Part shown: positions 25,636-34,853 of the stretch, in pieces
How positions within the stretch are numbered: the stretch's first letter is position 1
How the letters are laid out: the number at the start of each line of letters is the position of its first letter
From: Candidatus Zixiibacteriota bacterium
GTDB taxonomy: Bacteria > Zixibacteria > MSB-5A5 > WJJR01 > JAJRUJ01
Reading direction: 5' to 3'
NCBI GenBank assembly: GCA_020051695.1
Contig: JAGVQM010000012.1
Location: forward strand, 70,361 to 134,360
DNA: 64,000 bases
Program-made: the position numbers and the translations under genes
Notes under the pieces: generated by a model
Told to the model about the DNA's origin: nothing
What the model saw: only the letters and a program-made list of their open reading frames with translations
The model's database searches: none

Positions 25636-27900
25636 TCAGGTGCCTGATTCATGGTGCACCCAACCGCCGTTTTTTTCCATTTTCAGAATCATTAACGTCA
25701 AATCATCAAAACCCAGTTCTCCGAGGGCAAAACGTGTGGCATCACGCAAAAGCTTGTTTTTGATCGCCTCGGCGGACAAATGGCGGTTTTCGGTGAGCAG
25801 GCGCTGCAGGCGTTCCTCGCCGTATTCCTCACCAAGCGGATTGTTCAACTCCGAAAGGCCGTCAGTATAGATCGTGAGCACGTCTCCCGGCGCCAACTGC
25901 ACTCGCCCCAGTTCAAACGGCGTGATCCGCACAACCCCCAGCACCAGCCCCCCGGTCTTCAGGCACTCACATGTTCCGTCCGAGCGGACAACGATCGGGT
26001 AGTTATGTCCGGCATTGACATAGGTCAGTTCCCTCGTGGCCGGGTCGAGGTCGGCATAAAACAACGTGGCGAATTTCTCCGGGGAAGTACTCTCGGTAAT
26101 GATCTGGTTTACTGCAGAAATAATTTCCGTCAACGATTTGTCGGTGCGCACTTCGGCACGCAGGATCGCCTGCAACTGGGAGACCAAAAGCGCCGCCGGC
26201 ACGCCTTTGCCGGACACATCGGCGATAACCATCCCCACTTTGCCGTTGGGCCGTTTAAAATAATCAAAATAATCGCCGCCGACCTGACGGGACGGCTGGG
26301 CGAACGAAGTGAAGGTATATCCCGGGCCCGCCGGGTTGGATTGCGGCAACAATTGCATCTGGATCTGGCGGGCGACGTTTAATTCCTCCTCCATCTTCTG
26401 CTTTTCCAACGCCTCGGCGTACAGCCGCGCATTGGCCAGACCGGCGGCCAATTGGTTGGATAACACACTCAGCAAATTCACATCTTCATAGCTATAGCGG
26501 AACCCCGATACCTTTTCACTCAGGAACAAGACCCCGGCCAGCATGTCCTGCTCGCGGATGGGCACCACCATCCGGCAGCCCCACTCCTTCAGCCGGGGCC
26601 ACAATTCGCCGGGGGTTTCCTCCTCGGCAAATTCATCAAAAAACACCGGCTTGTTATGCCGGGCCATGGTTTGAAAAAGCGGGTCGTCCGCGGGTATCGT
26701 CGAACCGCGCTCGGCGCGGCCGTCCCACTCGAGCAGAAAGTTCTGCTCGTCGCTGCGGAAAGCAAAAAAGGCCCGCTCGACATATACCGGACCGGTCACC
26801 ACTTCCATCATCCGGCGTTTGAGGACACCGGTATCAAAAATCGAGCCGATATCGGCTGAATACTGCTGGATGATGGTGCGGTAATCCGCCTGGTCGCGCA
26901 GGAAAAACCGGGTGACCACATCATCGATCTGTTCTTTGACCGGCTGAAAGAAAATCAGGATCAACACAATGAAAATAATATCCACCAACGGCGTGTCCAG
27001 CTCCAGCGCATTTTTGATTAAACCGGAGACCTGGATGATAACCAGCAAATACACTGCGACCAGCAGGGCTGAGGTAATGGAAAAGACCAGCGATTGACGG
27101 ATTATCAACCGGACATCCAGAAATTGATGGCGAATAATCGACCAGGCGATTGAACCCGCTCCGAAAACCAGGGCCGCAACCGTCAGCCCGTATCGTACCG
27201 CTTCCGGCGGTTCCCAGACGCCCAATGAGGGAAAAATGAACGCGAGGGCATATGTTCCCACCGCGCCGGGGATACCCCACAGCAGCACCCGTACCTGGCG
27301 GCGTAAACGGGGATTATTCACCTGCCGATAGCCGGTCAGCAACAGCCAGAAAGCAATGAGGATATAGGCCAGGTTGACGATGGAGAAAAATTTGATATGG
27401 AACTCCAGCAACACCGAGAAAAACAGCGACGCCAGCCGCAACAGATAACCCAGCGGCGAAAGCACGATCTTGGCGATGCCGGTCATTTTGTCCGGATCGA
27501 GGAAATCCAGCTCGGGGCGGGCCAGAAAGGAAACCCAGACAATGTGAAACAGGTGCGGAATAAAAATGACGTATTTCAGCCGGCGGCGGCGGGCAAACCA
27601 GCCATGCAGCACGGGGAAAACCGAGGCAAAAAACACCAGCTGCGGAAAAAATAATTCCCAGAAATAGAACAAATTGTAATACAACGGCGCGCTGGACAAG
27701 TAGCGCGAGGTCGGTTCGGGACCCAGCGCCGTGCCGACCGCGCCGAACACCGGGCCCAAACCGGCAAAAAACAACATCAGGCCGGTAATGCGGTTGACTC
27801 GGTTACGGGGATTTTCGCGGAGAATGACCGTCCCAAGAAGAAACAGGACCGCGCCCAGAATGACGTAGAGGACCGCTATGAAAATAGAGAAGCTCACCAC
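25636..27900 (-). CDS. Membrane-bound PP2C (SpoIIE/RsbU-type) phosphatase with GAF domain
   Basis: The 754-residue protein has about eight to nine membrane helices (about 1-315), then a GAF-like sensor domain (about 340-490). A coiled linker (EELNVARQIQMQLLP) follows, then a SpoIIE phosphatase domain (about 530-745) with VGGDYFDYF, VIADVSGKGVPAALL, TDGLSE and FDDLTLMIL supplying the metal-binding aspartates. RsbU-type enzymes dephosphorylate an STAS anti-sigma antagonist, which matches the RsbV and RsbW genes just upstream. The likely start is GTG 27900 after GGGGA; GTG 27897 is equally possible. Confidence 0.92.
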   Translation of the reverse strand: MVSFSIFIAVLYVILGAVLFLLGTVILRENPRNRVNRITGLMLFFAGLGPVFGAVGTALGPEPTSRYLSSAPLYYNLFYFWELFFPQLVFFASVFPVLHGWFARRRRLKYVIFIPHLFHIVWVSFLARPELDFLDPDKMTGIAKIVLSPLGYLLRLASLFFSVLLEFHIKFFSIVNLAYILIAFWLLLTGYRQVNNPRLRRQVRVLLWGIPGAVGTYALAFIFPSLGVWEPPEAVRYGLTVAALVFGAGSIAWSIIRHQFLDVRLIIRQSLVFSITSALLVAVYLLVIIQVSGLIKNALELDTPLVDIIFIVLILIFFQPVKEQIDDVVTRFFLRDQADYRTIIQQYSADIGSIFDTGVLKRRMMEVVTGPVYVERAFFAFRSDEQNFLLEWDGRAERGSTIPADDPLFQTMARHNKPVFFDEFAEEETPGELWPRLKEWGCRMVVPIREQDMLAGVLFLSEKVSGFRYSYEDVNLLSVLSNQLAAGLANARLYAEALEKQKMEEELNVARQIQMQLLPQSNPAGPGYTFTSFAQPSRQVGGDYFDYFKRPNGKVGMVIADVSGKGVPAALLVSQLQAILRAEVRTDKSLTEIISAVNQIITESTSPEKFATLFYADLDPATRELTYVNAGHNYPIVVRSDGTCECLKTGGLVLGVVRITPFELGRVQLAPGDVLTIYTDGLSELNNPLGEEYGEERLQRLLTENRHLSAEAIKNKLLRDATRFALGELGFDDLTLMILKMEKNGGWVHHESGT

Positions 27901-27933
27901 ATATTCCCCGGACTGCCGCCAGGCAGCCCCACC

Positions 27934-28377
27934 TCACGAGGATAGAGGAGGATCAAGCTTCTTGGTGATCCGCACCGTTGTGCCCCGCCCCGGCCTCGCC
28001 TCAATCTCAACCGTATCCATTAAATGCCGGACAATAAAAATCCCCCGGCCGACTTCCCGTAACAAATTTTCCTGGGCCAGGGGATTGGCTACGGCTCCCG
28101 GATCAAACCCTCCACCCTCGTCCGCCACCTCAATCTTCAACTCGCCGGCGGTCAGGACCACCGATAAGTTGACCATCTTTTCGGGATCACCCGCATTGCC
28201 ATGATCAATGGCGTTATTGACGATTTCGGTTACCGCAATGGCGACGTCGGCTATTGTTTCCTCGACCACACCGGCTTCGCGCAACGTCGATTCCAGAAAA
28301 TCATCGACTTCGGTAATACGGTCCGGGATGCTGGGAACCGCCAGCAGGTACGTCCTGGGGGAATTGGCAGCACTCAT
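27934..28377 (-). CDS. RsbW/SpoIIAB-like anti-sigma factor kinase
   Basis: The 147-residue protein is a GHKL ATPase: N-box EIVNNAIDHGN (51-61), G1 box ADEGGGFDP (85-93) and G2 box GRGIFIV (110-116). In the partner-switch scheme it phosphorylates RsbV-type antagonists and binds either them or a sigma factor. It lies 33 bases upstream of the phosphatase and 70 bases after the antagonist gene. The target sigma factor is not in this operon. Confidence 0.93.
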   Translation of the reverse strand: MSAANSPRTYLLAVPSIPDRITEVDDFLESTLREAGVVEETIADVAIAVTEIVNNAIDHGNAGDPEKMVNLSVVLTAGELKIEVADEGGGFDPGAVANPLAQENLLREVGRGIFIVRHLMDTVEIEARPGRGTTVRITKKLDPPLSS

Positions 28378-28447
28378 CGGGATATGCCAAAAGCAGCGGT
28401 GGCAAGCCGATCATTGCGTGATCGGGATGCCGTTCGCAGTGAGCCGG

Positions 28448-28786
28448 TTACTCAAAGCTCCGCAGGGCCTCCTCAACCGTATCGTGAGCGTCAAACACCG
28501 TGATCAGCTTGGTGATGGTCAACAGCGACTGGATTTTGTCCGTAACGTTGGCCAGCTTGAGTTCGCCTTTGTTGTTGCGCAGGGTGGTCAGGCCCGAGAT
28601 TAGGATACCCAAACCGGTGGAATTCATCCAGTCGACCCCCGACAGGTCAATCACGACTTTCAACTTATTTTGCTTGATAAATTCATGCAGCTGATCGTGC
28701 AACAGCGTGGCGTCCGGGCCACCCATGATTTTGCCCTTGGGCTCCAGAATTGCCACCCCGGCTTCTTCGCGGTACGATAATTTCAT
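28448..28786 (-). CDS. RsbV/SpoIIAA-like STAS anti-sigma factor antagonist
   Basis: The 112-residue STAS protein has the phosphorylation-site motif DWMNSTGLGIL, with S56 the likely acceptor. It heads the partner-switch operon with RsbW- and RsbU-like genes. ATG 28786 has GGGAG at good spacing; ATG 28792 is two codons upstream and too close to that site. Confidence 0.93.
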   Translation of the reverse strand: MKLSYREEAGVAILEPKGKIMGGPDATLLHDQLHEFIKQNKLKVVIDLSGVDWMNSTGLGILISGLTTLRNNKGELKLANVTDKIQSLLTITKLITVFDAHDTVEEALRSFE

Positions 28787-29203
28787 TCCCATTCTCCCAA
28801 GATATACAACAATCCACGTGGCAGTCCTCCGCGGAAAACAGCCACTTTCCGTTTTCGGACGCCCAATATACGCCCGTTGCAACGCCGGAACAACCACAAA
28901 GTCGTTTAGTGGCTGGTACTACTTCAGTGCCTGACTCGCCTTCTCACTGTCGCCGATACGACCGGCTGCATATCATAAACTACGGGATATCCTTGCCCCC
29001 GGTTTTGCAGGATTTGCCCAAATCGCCGCCCTCGGCCTACAAAAGACCGGCGACCTGGTTCGGCCCCCAGCGCTGGATTAACACATACTGCATCGATAGA
29101 CAATCCCCGGAACACCGAGTCGTTCAAAGATTACGAGAATATCCGAACAAGATACACCCATTTATTGACAATACCGACTCCCTAACAAAAAAATGTAATA
29201 TTA
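28787..29203. other. Intergenic region between divergent rsbV-like and rex genes
   Basis: I see no gene. The stretch from about 29140 becomes AT-rich, ending in the palindrome and TATAAT described next, and should hold promoters for both directions. A TTGACA at 29165-29170 has no -10 at suitable spacing. Confidence 0.5.
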
Positions 29204-29225
29204 TATAATTCATAAGGTTATGAAT
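29204..29225 (+). promoter_or_regulatory. TATAAT overlapping an 18-base palindrome upstream of rex
   Basis: TATAAT at 29204-29209 overlaps a perfect inverted repeat attcataa-gg-ttatgaat (29208-29225), about 108 bases before the rex start. A palindrome abutting a -10 fits a repressor operator. It only loosely resembles the usual Rex site (TTGTGA-n6-TCACAA), so autoregulation by Rex is a hypothesis. Confidence 0.4.
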
Positions 29226-29332
29226 ATTTTGCCGCCAGTCCCCGCCGGGGAGTATGTGAATCTGTTTACTTTGATCTTGACCATTTGGCCCTGACTTCTA
29301 TTTTGCAGTGAATGAGTTCGCGGGGGAAATCC

Positions 29333-30019
29333 ATGGATAAAATGGGCGCAGAATCCGGCAACAACACACCGATGCGCCGCATCTCCGAATCGACAATCAG
29401 GCGTCTTTCGGTATACTACCGGCAATTGGCCATCCTGGAGAGCGAGGGGTATCATACAGTTTCATCCAAAGAATTGGCCCGGCGGGAAAAATTGACCCCG
29501 GCACAAGTACGCAAAGACCTCTCTTTTTTCGGCAGTTTCGGCACTCGCGGTCTGGGCTACCCGACGACTGAGCTCAAAGCGAAAATCGCCGGCATCCTTG
29601 GTATCGACATGGTCTGGCATGTGGCACTGGTGGGCGCGGGCAATATCGGTTCGGCGCTGGCGTCCTATAAGGAATTCGCCAAACAGGGTTTTGAGATCAA
29701 CTCCATCTTTGATAACGACCAGCGGAAAATCGGCTCGAACCACCGCGGGATTACCATCGAGGATATCGAGACCCTGCCCCAGGCATTAAAAAAGCACCAT
29801 ATCGAGATTATTGTCGTCGCCGTACCCGCCTCACAGGCCCAAAAAATCGCCGATATTGCAGTAAATGCGGGGGTGAAAGCCATCCTGAATTTTGCCCCGA
29901 TAAATCTTAAGGTCCCGCCGGATGTGGTGTTACGGTCGATGAATATGTCGATGGAAATGGAATACCTGTCGTTTTACCTGTGCAACCGGCATAAAATCGA
30001 CGTCCCCGGCAAAGGGTAA
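29333..30019 (+). CDS. rex: Redox-sensing transcriptional repressor Rex
   Basis: The 228-residue protein has an N-terminal winged helix (about 12-80) with TIRRLSVYYR and the recognition segment TPAQVRKDLSFFGSFGTRG. A Rossmann domain follows with G-A-G-N-I-G from about residue 101 and the C-terminal swapped helix. Rex senses the NADH/NAD+ ratio and represses fermentative and respiratory genes. ATG 29333 has GGGGGA at proper spacing; an upstream ATG at 29312 lacks one. This is one sign of a facultative or anaerobic lifestyle. Confidence 0.95.
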   Translation: MDKMGAESGNNTPMRRISESTIRRLSVYYRQLAILESEGYHTVSSKELARREKLTPAQVRKDLSFFGSFGTRGLGYPTTELKAKIAGILGIDMVWHVALVGAGNIGSALASYKEFAKQGFEINSIFDNDQRKIGSNHRGITIEDIETLPQALKKHHIEIIVVAVPASQAQKIADIAVNAGVKAILNFAPINLKVPPDVVLRSMNMSMEMEYLSFYLCNRHKIDVPGKG

Positions 30020-30102
30020 TTCCTCCGCAAAAGGCCAAAAGTCGCTTGACAACCGTCGCAGGCCGCATCATCGTATAGTCAAGCGACGGGGGAGTGTATT
30101 TA

Positions 30103-30546
30103 ATGGGATCGCAACGGTCAGCTTTGTTATATAAAAAATCGCTTATTTGCGGGATAACCGCTGTCCTGGTTGTGGGGCTGGTGACCGGCCTGAGGGGGCG
30201 GCCAATGATAGGCGACTGTCGCCCCCATGGCCAATTCACATATTTTGACGCGCCGGCGCCGGTGGGCACACGGCTGGAGGCCAAAATCGGCGGACAGATT
30301 GTCGCCGACACGGTAGTCACGACCGCCGGACAGTACGCCATCTCGATTCCTCCCGATAACGAGCAGACCACGATTAAGGACGGCTGGGCCACCGACGATG
30401 TCATCACCTTGTGGGTCGGCACGCATGAGGCCCAGCAGAAGTTCCTGGCGTTTGAAGGCAGCAGGCCGATTGATATTGTGGTCTCCTCGATGGCCCTTGA
30501 TGTCAGGCGCAGCACGTGGGGCAAAATCAAGGCATTATTTCGCTGA
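30103..30546 (+). CDS. Signal-anchored protein with an Ig-like/carboxypeptidase-regulatory-like domain
   Basis: The 147-residue product has a hydrophobic N-terminal segment (about 14-32). One beta-sandwich-like domain follows (about 40-135) with the pattern A-P-V-G-T-x-L-E-A-K-I-G-G-Q-I-V-A-D-T ... G-Q-Y-A-I-S-I-P ... D-D-V-I-T-L-W-V-G, typical of small surface Ig-like modules. ATG 30103 lies nine bases after GGGGGA. Function unknown; it follows rex by 83 bases on the same strand. Confidence 0.6.
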   Translation: MGSQRSALLYKKSLICGITAVLVVGLVTGLRGRPMIGDCRPHGQFTYFDAPAPVGTRLEAKIGGQIVADTVVTTAGQYAISIPPDNEQTTIKDGWATDDVITLWVGTHEAQQKFLAFEGSRPIDIVVSSMALDVRRSTWGKIKALFR

Positions 30547-30749
30547 TCGGCACTACCCTGCCGGAAAATGTATCACCGCGCAAGCTCCCCTCGCGGCTGG
30601 AAATCCCCTCCTGATCGCATCATATAAGTGACGTGTCATACCCGCGGCTAATCGTAATGGCAGGCAGGCGGCGTACTTGTATATTCTATTTCTGCAAACA
30701 GGGGAAAAACGCAGGTTACTACGGTCAAACGCTTACTTCGTGAACAATT

Positions 30750-31210
30750 TCAAGATACCGATCCCGAGCCGGTCAACGTGGCAATCACGACAAGCACCCC
30801 GGCGAGGGCCACACCAAGGGCAAGATAACCGTACGAACGTTTCCTGTCGAGCCGCAGCAGCCACGCGGCGACTGTGCCGGTGTAGGCGCCGGTGACCGGC
30901 AGAGGAATGGCGACAAATATCATCACGCCCCAGTACCCCCAGCGCTCGACATTTTTCTGCGCTTTTTTTTTCGTGTGGGCCATGAATGCATCAAAGAGTT
31001 TCTGATACAGCGTCACGCGGTAGAATACTTTGTGAAGTGTTTCGAGAAAAATGAAAGTTATCGGATGACCAGGACGTTACCGACGACACATACGACATAC
31101 GCACTCAGGGGATGGACGCCGTTGGCCCCAGCATAAGGGATCCCCCCGCACAATTCCGAGACCGGCAGCAGCGATAATACAAACGCATGGACCAGGGGAT
31201 TGTCGATCAA
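30750..31210 (-). pseudogene. Small multidrug export family (COG2426) gene split by a frameshift
   Basis: Two frames read continuously as one family member. From TTG 31210 (after GGAG) the first frame gives NPLVHAFVLSLLPVSELCGG, then GNVLVIR and stop at 31058-31060. The second frame continues from 31064 with PITFIFLETLHKVFYR and then VERWGYWGVMIFVAIPLPVTG, ending at 30750. One C missing at 31063-31064 (CC instead of CCC) restores VLVIPITFIF. The repaired protein would be about 153 residues, normal for the family. It is either a true pseudogene or a sequencing error. Confidence 0.75.
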
Positions 31211-31254
31211 CCTGCTCTCCGGTTTTCTTTTGGCTGGTATTTTCCAGCCGCTGC

Positions 31255-31284
31255 AAAAAACCCCTCAACCGCCTCGGTGAGGGG
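31255..31284 (-). terminator. Intrinsic terminator of tRNA-Gln
   Basis: A seven-base stem (31261-31267 cccctca, 31278-31284 tgagggg) is followed on the minus strand by six U (A 31255-31260), nine bases after the tRNA 3' end. Confidence 0.85.
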
Positions 31285-31292
31285 AACCTGTA

Positions 31293-31366
31293 TGGCTGGG
31301 GGACAGGGATTCGAACCCCGATACTACGGTCCAGAGCCGTATGTCCTGCCGTTGGACGATCCCCCA
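31293..31366 (-). tRNA. tRNA-Gln (anticodon CTG)
   Basis: The minus strand folds as a cloverleaf: acceptor TGGGGGA/TCCCCCA, D-stem GTCC/GGAC, anticodon stem TACGG/CCGTA around loop CTCTGGA with anticodon CTG, and T-arm CGGGG-TTCGAAT-CCCTG. Discriminator G and an encoded CCA (31293-31295) complete it. The initial U is usual in bacterial tRNA-Gln. Confidence 0.93.
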
Positions 31367-31449
31367 GCAAATGTTCGCGTCGGCCCGCTCCGGAAGATAT
31401 AAATTGTGCGGCATAAATCAAGCCCCGGGCGGCGGAGATTGACAAACAA

Positions 31450-31761
31450 CTAACGCCGGGCGGTATTCTTTTTCGGCTTTGTGGCGGCAGCCGTCTTTTG
31501 TCCGGCCGGGCTTTTCCGGGCAGGCGTTTTTTTGGCCGGAGCGGCCTTTTTTTCCGGGGCTTTGGGGGCCGCGGTGGTCGGTTTTTCCGGCGGGGCTTCG
31601 CTTTTCTGCAGTGAGGCCAGCTCCTTTTTCTTTTTGGTCAGCTTCCGGTACAGCTTATCCATCCGGCCCCGGTCGAACAGCCCGCCGAACGGATTGGAAT
31701 TGATCTGCCGTTCCAGTTCTTCGATCTCTTTCACCAGTTTTTCGATTTTTGTATCTGCCAT
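31450..31761 (-). CDS. Small coiled-coil protein with histone H1-like tail
   Basis: The 103-residue product has a charged coiled-coil N-terminus (about 1-55). The C-terminus is a Lys/Ala/Pro-rich tail (about 58-103) with PAKK and AATKPKK repeats, resembling bacterial histone H1-like proteins. Such tails bind nucleic acid nonspecifically; DNA binding here is inference. AAAGGTGT precedes ATG 31761. Confidence 0.65.
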   Translation of the reverse strand: MADTKIEKLVKEIEELERQINSNPFGGLFDRGRMDKLYRKLTKKKKELASLQKSEAPPEKPTTAAPKAPEKKAAPAKKTPARKSPAGQKTAAATKPKKNTARR

Positions 31762-31910
31762 CGGTTTACACCTTTGTTATCCGCTACGTTGCCGGGTGGC
31801 ATTCCGCTGGAGCGCACGCAAAATATATCAACTGCATTATCTATCGGCGTTTTCCGCTACGGGCTCGATTACGACCGGCCGGGCGCTGCGTTCGGGTTGC
31901 CGGCCTGCGT

Positions 31911-33341
31911 TCAGCGGATGAGCCGGTTTTCGCGCATATCCTGGTCCCATTGCGGGTCGTACTTTTCACCCCGGGCGGTCGAGTGCACCAGACTGAAATT
32001 GCCGAACCCGTCCTCATCCTCAAAAAGAAAATATACGTCGCCCTGATCGCCAAGCTGATAATAAAACCATTGTTGCAGCGGCTTGCGTTCAAGAGACGAG
32101 GGATAACGTTCTATTTCGTTGGGTTCACCATATTTAATATGGATCCGGCCCATGTCGGTTTTCCAGCCATCCGTGCGATCATCGACTTTTGTCGAGTATT
32201 CGCTGTTGGCATGGTTAAAGCGGTGATAGTATTCCTCCTTGAATTCGTTAAACGGTGTCTCCGGTGTCGTGTCGAACCGTTTCCAAAACCAGATCAGGAA
32301 ATTGCGCTTGCCGCACATGTTCAACCCGTCATAGGTTTTTAATTCCTCGCGCTTGGCCAGGTAGAGGATAACGTTGCGCTGCATTTCGGCTTCCTCAAGC
32401 GTCAGCGAATCACACTCCTCCCCCTGCAGGATAACGGTGAAGGGTTTGGTGATCACAACCCGCGAGGCCGACACCGAATCAAATACAGTCACTTCCAACC
32501 GGTATTCACCCTCCGGCAAATCCCGCGTTTCGAGACTGGAGGCCAGCACTGAAGAAGTGCCCGGCTTTTTATAGGCCCGCTTGCCGAAATCCTGGACAGT
32601 CATGTTTTCCGGATTGAGGAACCGGAAGCCGAGTTCATAGACGTTTTCTCCGCCGGGTTCATAGGCCAGATTGTAGATCTCACCGTAAAAGTACAGCCGC
32701 GGGCGGTTCCGCGACAGGGCGGCCCGTGGGTCGGGGTAGACCTTGCGCATGTTGCGCACCAGGACATCACCCTGTTCGAAATCTGTCCGGTCTTCGATGA
32801 TATCGATATCGTACGCCAGCTTCAGATCGGAGATTGCCAGACCGGCCGAGGAAAAATCACGGACGGTAATTGGCATAACCAACTCGCCGAAATTCCGCTG
32901 GTCCGTCGGGGAATACATGTCCAACACGATAATTTTGGCGTGGTAGATGCCGGGAGGCAATTCTATCGGCAGCGCATAAAAAACCTTAAAATCCGGCAGG
33001 GCGGCCTCGGCAGTGTCGCGAACAGCACAACCGAAGTACGCCGGGATGGTATCGGTCACGGGTTCATCACGGACATTAAGCAGCTGGACCCACAGCCCGA
33101 TTTCTGCGAGCAGACCCTCGCTGCCGTTCGGCGAAAAAGTGAATTGATGCCGCTGCAGGGCAAACAGGAACTCTACTTCCGTAATCGACGGATCATCAGG
33201 CACGCGGAAGCTGGCGTAGTCCGCATAAACGGTCAGGTTCCCCGTTTCCGTCTCAGCCGCCCACGCGGCCGCGACGCAGGAAACCAACACCACACAAATG
33301 AGCGCAACCGGGGATAACACCCGATATCCCTTACCTGTCAT
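31911..33341 (-). CDS. GWxTD domain-containing exported protein, second of the operon
   Basis: The 476-residue product has a signal peptide (about 1-28). A beta-rich N-terminal part (about 30-300) includes LNVRDEPVTDTIP and paired PGIYHAKIIVLD/EGEYRLEVTVFD strands. The GWxTD domain follows (about 305-476), with GWKTD at 392-396, then MGRIHIKYGEPNEIERYP and W-F-Y-Y. GWxTD proteins occur in several FCB-type lineages and have no established function. GAGGAGG precedes the ATG. It lies 41 bases after a paralogue and downstream of ABC export genes, suggesting a shared envelope role. Confidence 0.85.
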   Translation of the reverse strand: MTGKGYRVLSPVALICVVLVSCVAAAWAAETETGNLTVYADYASFRVPDDPSITEVEFLFALQRHQFTFSPNGSEGLLAEIGLWVQLLNVRDEPVTDTIPAYFGCAVRDTAEAALPDFKVFYALPIELPPGIYHAKIIVLDMYSPTDQRNFGELVMPITVRDFSSAGLAISDLKLAYDIDIIEDRTDFEQGDVLVRNMRKVYPDPRAALSRNRPRLYFYGEIYNLAYEPGGENVYELGFRFLNPENMTVQDFGKRAYKKPGTSSVLASSLETRDLPEGEYRLEVTVFDSVSASRVVITKPFTVILQGEECDSLTLEEAEMQRNVILYLAKREELKTYDGLNMCGKRNFLIWFWKRFDTTPETPFNEFKEEYYHRFNHANSEYSTKVDDRTDGWKTDMGRIHIKYGEPNEIERYPSSLERKPLQQWFYYQLGDQGDVYFLFEDEDGFGNFSLVHSTARGEKYDPQWDQDMRENRLIR

Positions 33342-33382
33342 CCAAGCAACCTCCTCATGACCACCATCCGGCCGTTCTCTGC

Positions 33383-34711
33383 TCAGTGCCGCCCGCCGTC
33401 ATACGGGGGCTGCAATTGATAATCATCATTTCCTTTGGCGTCGACAAACACAAATTTCCGGCCCTGGGTATAATAATACCAGATCTCATAGGGTTTCTGC
33501 CCCAATTCAAACGGATAGCGTTCGACCTGGTCGGGCTCGCCATATTTGATATATACCATCCCAAAGTCGGTCCGCCAGCCCCGGCGGTAGGGATTGGTAT
33601 AGTGGGCATCGGCAAAACGAATTCGCCGATAATACTCATTTTTCCATTCATTGTCCGGCGTCTCGGGGGTCGGGTCCTTAGACTTCCAGAAGGCCTCCAG
33701 CATCTCTTCCCGGTCTTCCTGCTCGGCGTCGCGCAGCGCCTTAAGCTCCTTGGGCGCGGCAATATGCACCAACTGATCGACGACCAGCTGCCAGTCATGC
33801 CCCATCATGGAACGCAATGACCATTCCACGCGGTACATGGTGACCAGATCATCGACCAACGCCCGTGAGCCGTCACTGAGCTTCAAGGTGAGCGTGATCT
33901 CCCCCGGCTCGAATTCGGCGATGGGGATGTTCAAAACCACCGGATTAATGCCGCTCGCCTGCGGCGCGAACCGCACGGAATCGATCCGGGTGTGGTTCTG
34001 ATACCGATTGAAAGAGACGGCCTCGAGGACCAGTTCCGTGGTCGTATCCCCCGGGGTATACACTTCCAGAAAGATCGAAGCCGATTCTTCCTTACCTCCA
34101 TATGCCCGTGTCACTTGCGGGAGCACTGCCAGCCCGAACTTAACGAATTTTTCCGGGATGGGGGGGGTGGCGGAGGCCCGGCTGAAAAGCGGTGTCGACA
34201 TCGCATACCCGCCCTCGGGGAACTCCGGGACAATAACGTCAAGGAGCCGCGCGAAAGAACGGTTGGAGATACGGTCACTCAGGATCAATTCCAGCTTGTA
34301 TTCACCAGGCGGCGCAGTCATCCGCAACTGGTTGAGCAAATAACTCTCCTTGCTGCGGGTTTCCTGATAGGAAGGAACGGTATAGGATTCGGCGTGCGAC
34401 GCCGAGGCCACCTGCGGGTCGTCTTTATGGCGCAGGATCATGTCGATTTCATAGCTGGCAACAAATTTGTCATCGCGCTGGACATATGTGAGATTGATGT
34501 TGAGGATCTTGTAGGACACCTCGATGACACCCTCACCCGGTGATCCCCCGCGAAACACGGCCGCATCCGCCCAGAAAACCGGGTCGCCGGGCCGGGGCAT
34601 TTCCGAAAACTCAGTCTGCGCCCTCGCGCCGGCCGCCAGCGCAAACCCGAATGCGGCGATGGTCAGGAACCCGGAATATCGGTGACGTGGCCCCATACAC
34701 CTTTCTTTCAT
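33383..34711 (-). CDS. GWxTD domain-containing exported protein, first of the operon
   Basis: The 442-residue product has a signal peptide (about 1-32), a beta-rich domain with PPGEYKLELILSDR and PGEITLTLKLSDGSRAL, and a C-terminal GWxTD domain. GWRTD is at 378-382, then FGMVYIKYGEPDQVERYPFE and W-Y-Y-Y. It shares this plan with the next gene, so the two are tandem paralogues. ATG 34711 (after AAGGGG) or ATG 34696 (after AAAGG) could be the start. It sits 142 bases after the second MacB-type permease. Confidence 0.85.
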   Translation of the reverse strand: MKERCMGPRHRYSGFLTIAAFGFALAAGARAQTEFSEMPRPGDPVFWADAAVFRGGSPGEGVIEVSYKILNINLTYVQRDDKFVASYEIDMILRHKDDPQVASASHAESYTVPSYQETRSKESYLLNQLRMTAPPGEYKLELILSDRISNRSFARLLDVIVPEFPEGGYAMSTPLFSRASATPPIPEKFVKFGLAVLPQVTRAYGGKEESASIFLEVYTPGDTTTELVLEAVSFNRYQNHTRIDSVRFAPQASGINPVVLNIPIAEFEPGEITLTLKLSDGSRALVDDLVTMYRVEWSLRSMMGHDWQLVVDQLVHIAAPKELKALRDAEQEDREEMLEAFWKSKDPTPETPDNEWKNEYYRRIRFADAHYTNPYRRGWRTDFGMVYIKYGEPDQVERYPFELGQKPYEIWYYYTQGRKFVFVDAKGNDDYQLQPPYDGGRH

Positions 34712-34853
34712 CCTGCACCCCTTGGCTTTACCACACGCTTCTCAGCAAATTTCAAAAACAGATCTGATCGCCCCCATAAATGTACAGCGGCCGTATCCTC
34801 CCGACCACCATAATTTATACGTCGGAGGGGCCGAGTTATTCCTTTGCCGCCGG

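Noticed and set aside
31077-31445. 122-codon minus-strand frame across tRNA-Gln and the export-gene start
   Set aside because: It runs through a convincing tRNA and terminator and only by chance continues past them; the useful frame here is the one of the frameshifted exporter.
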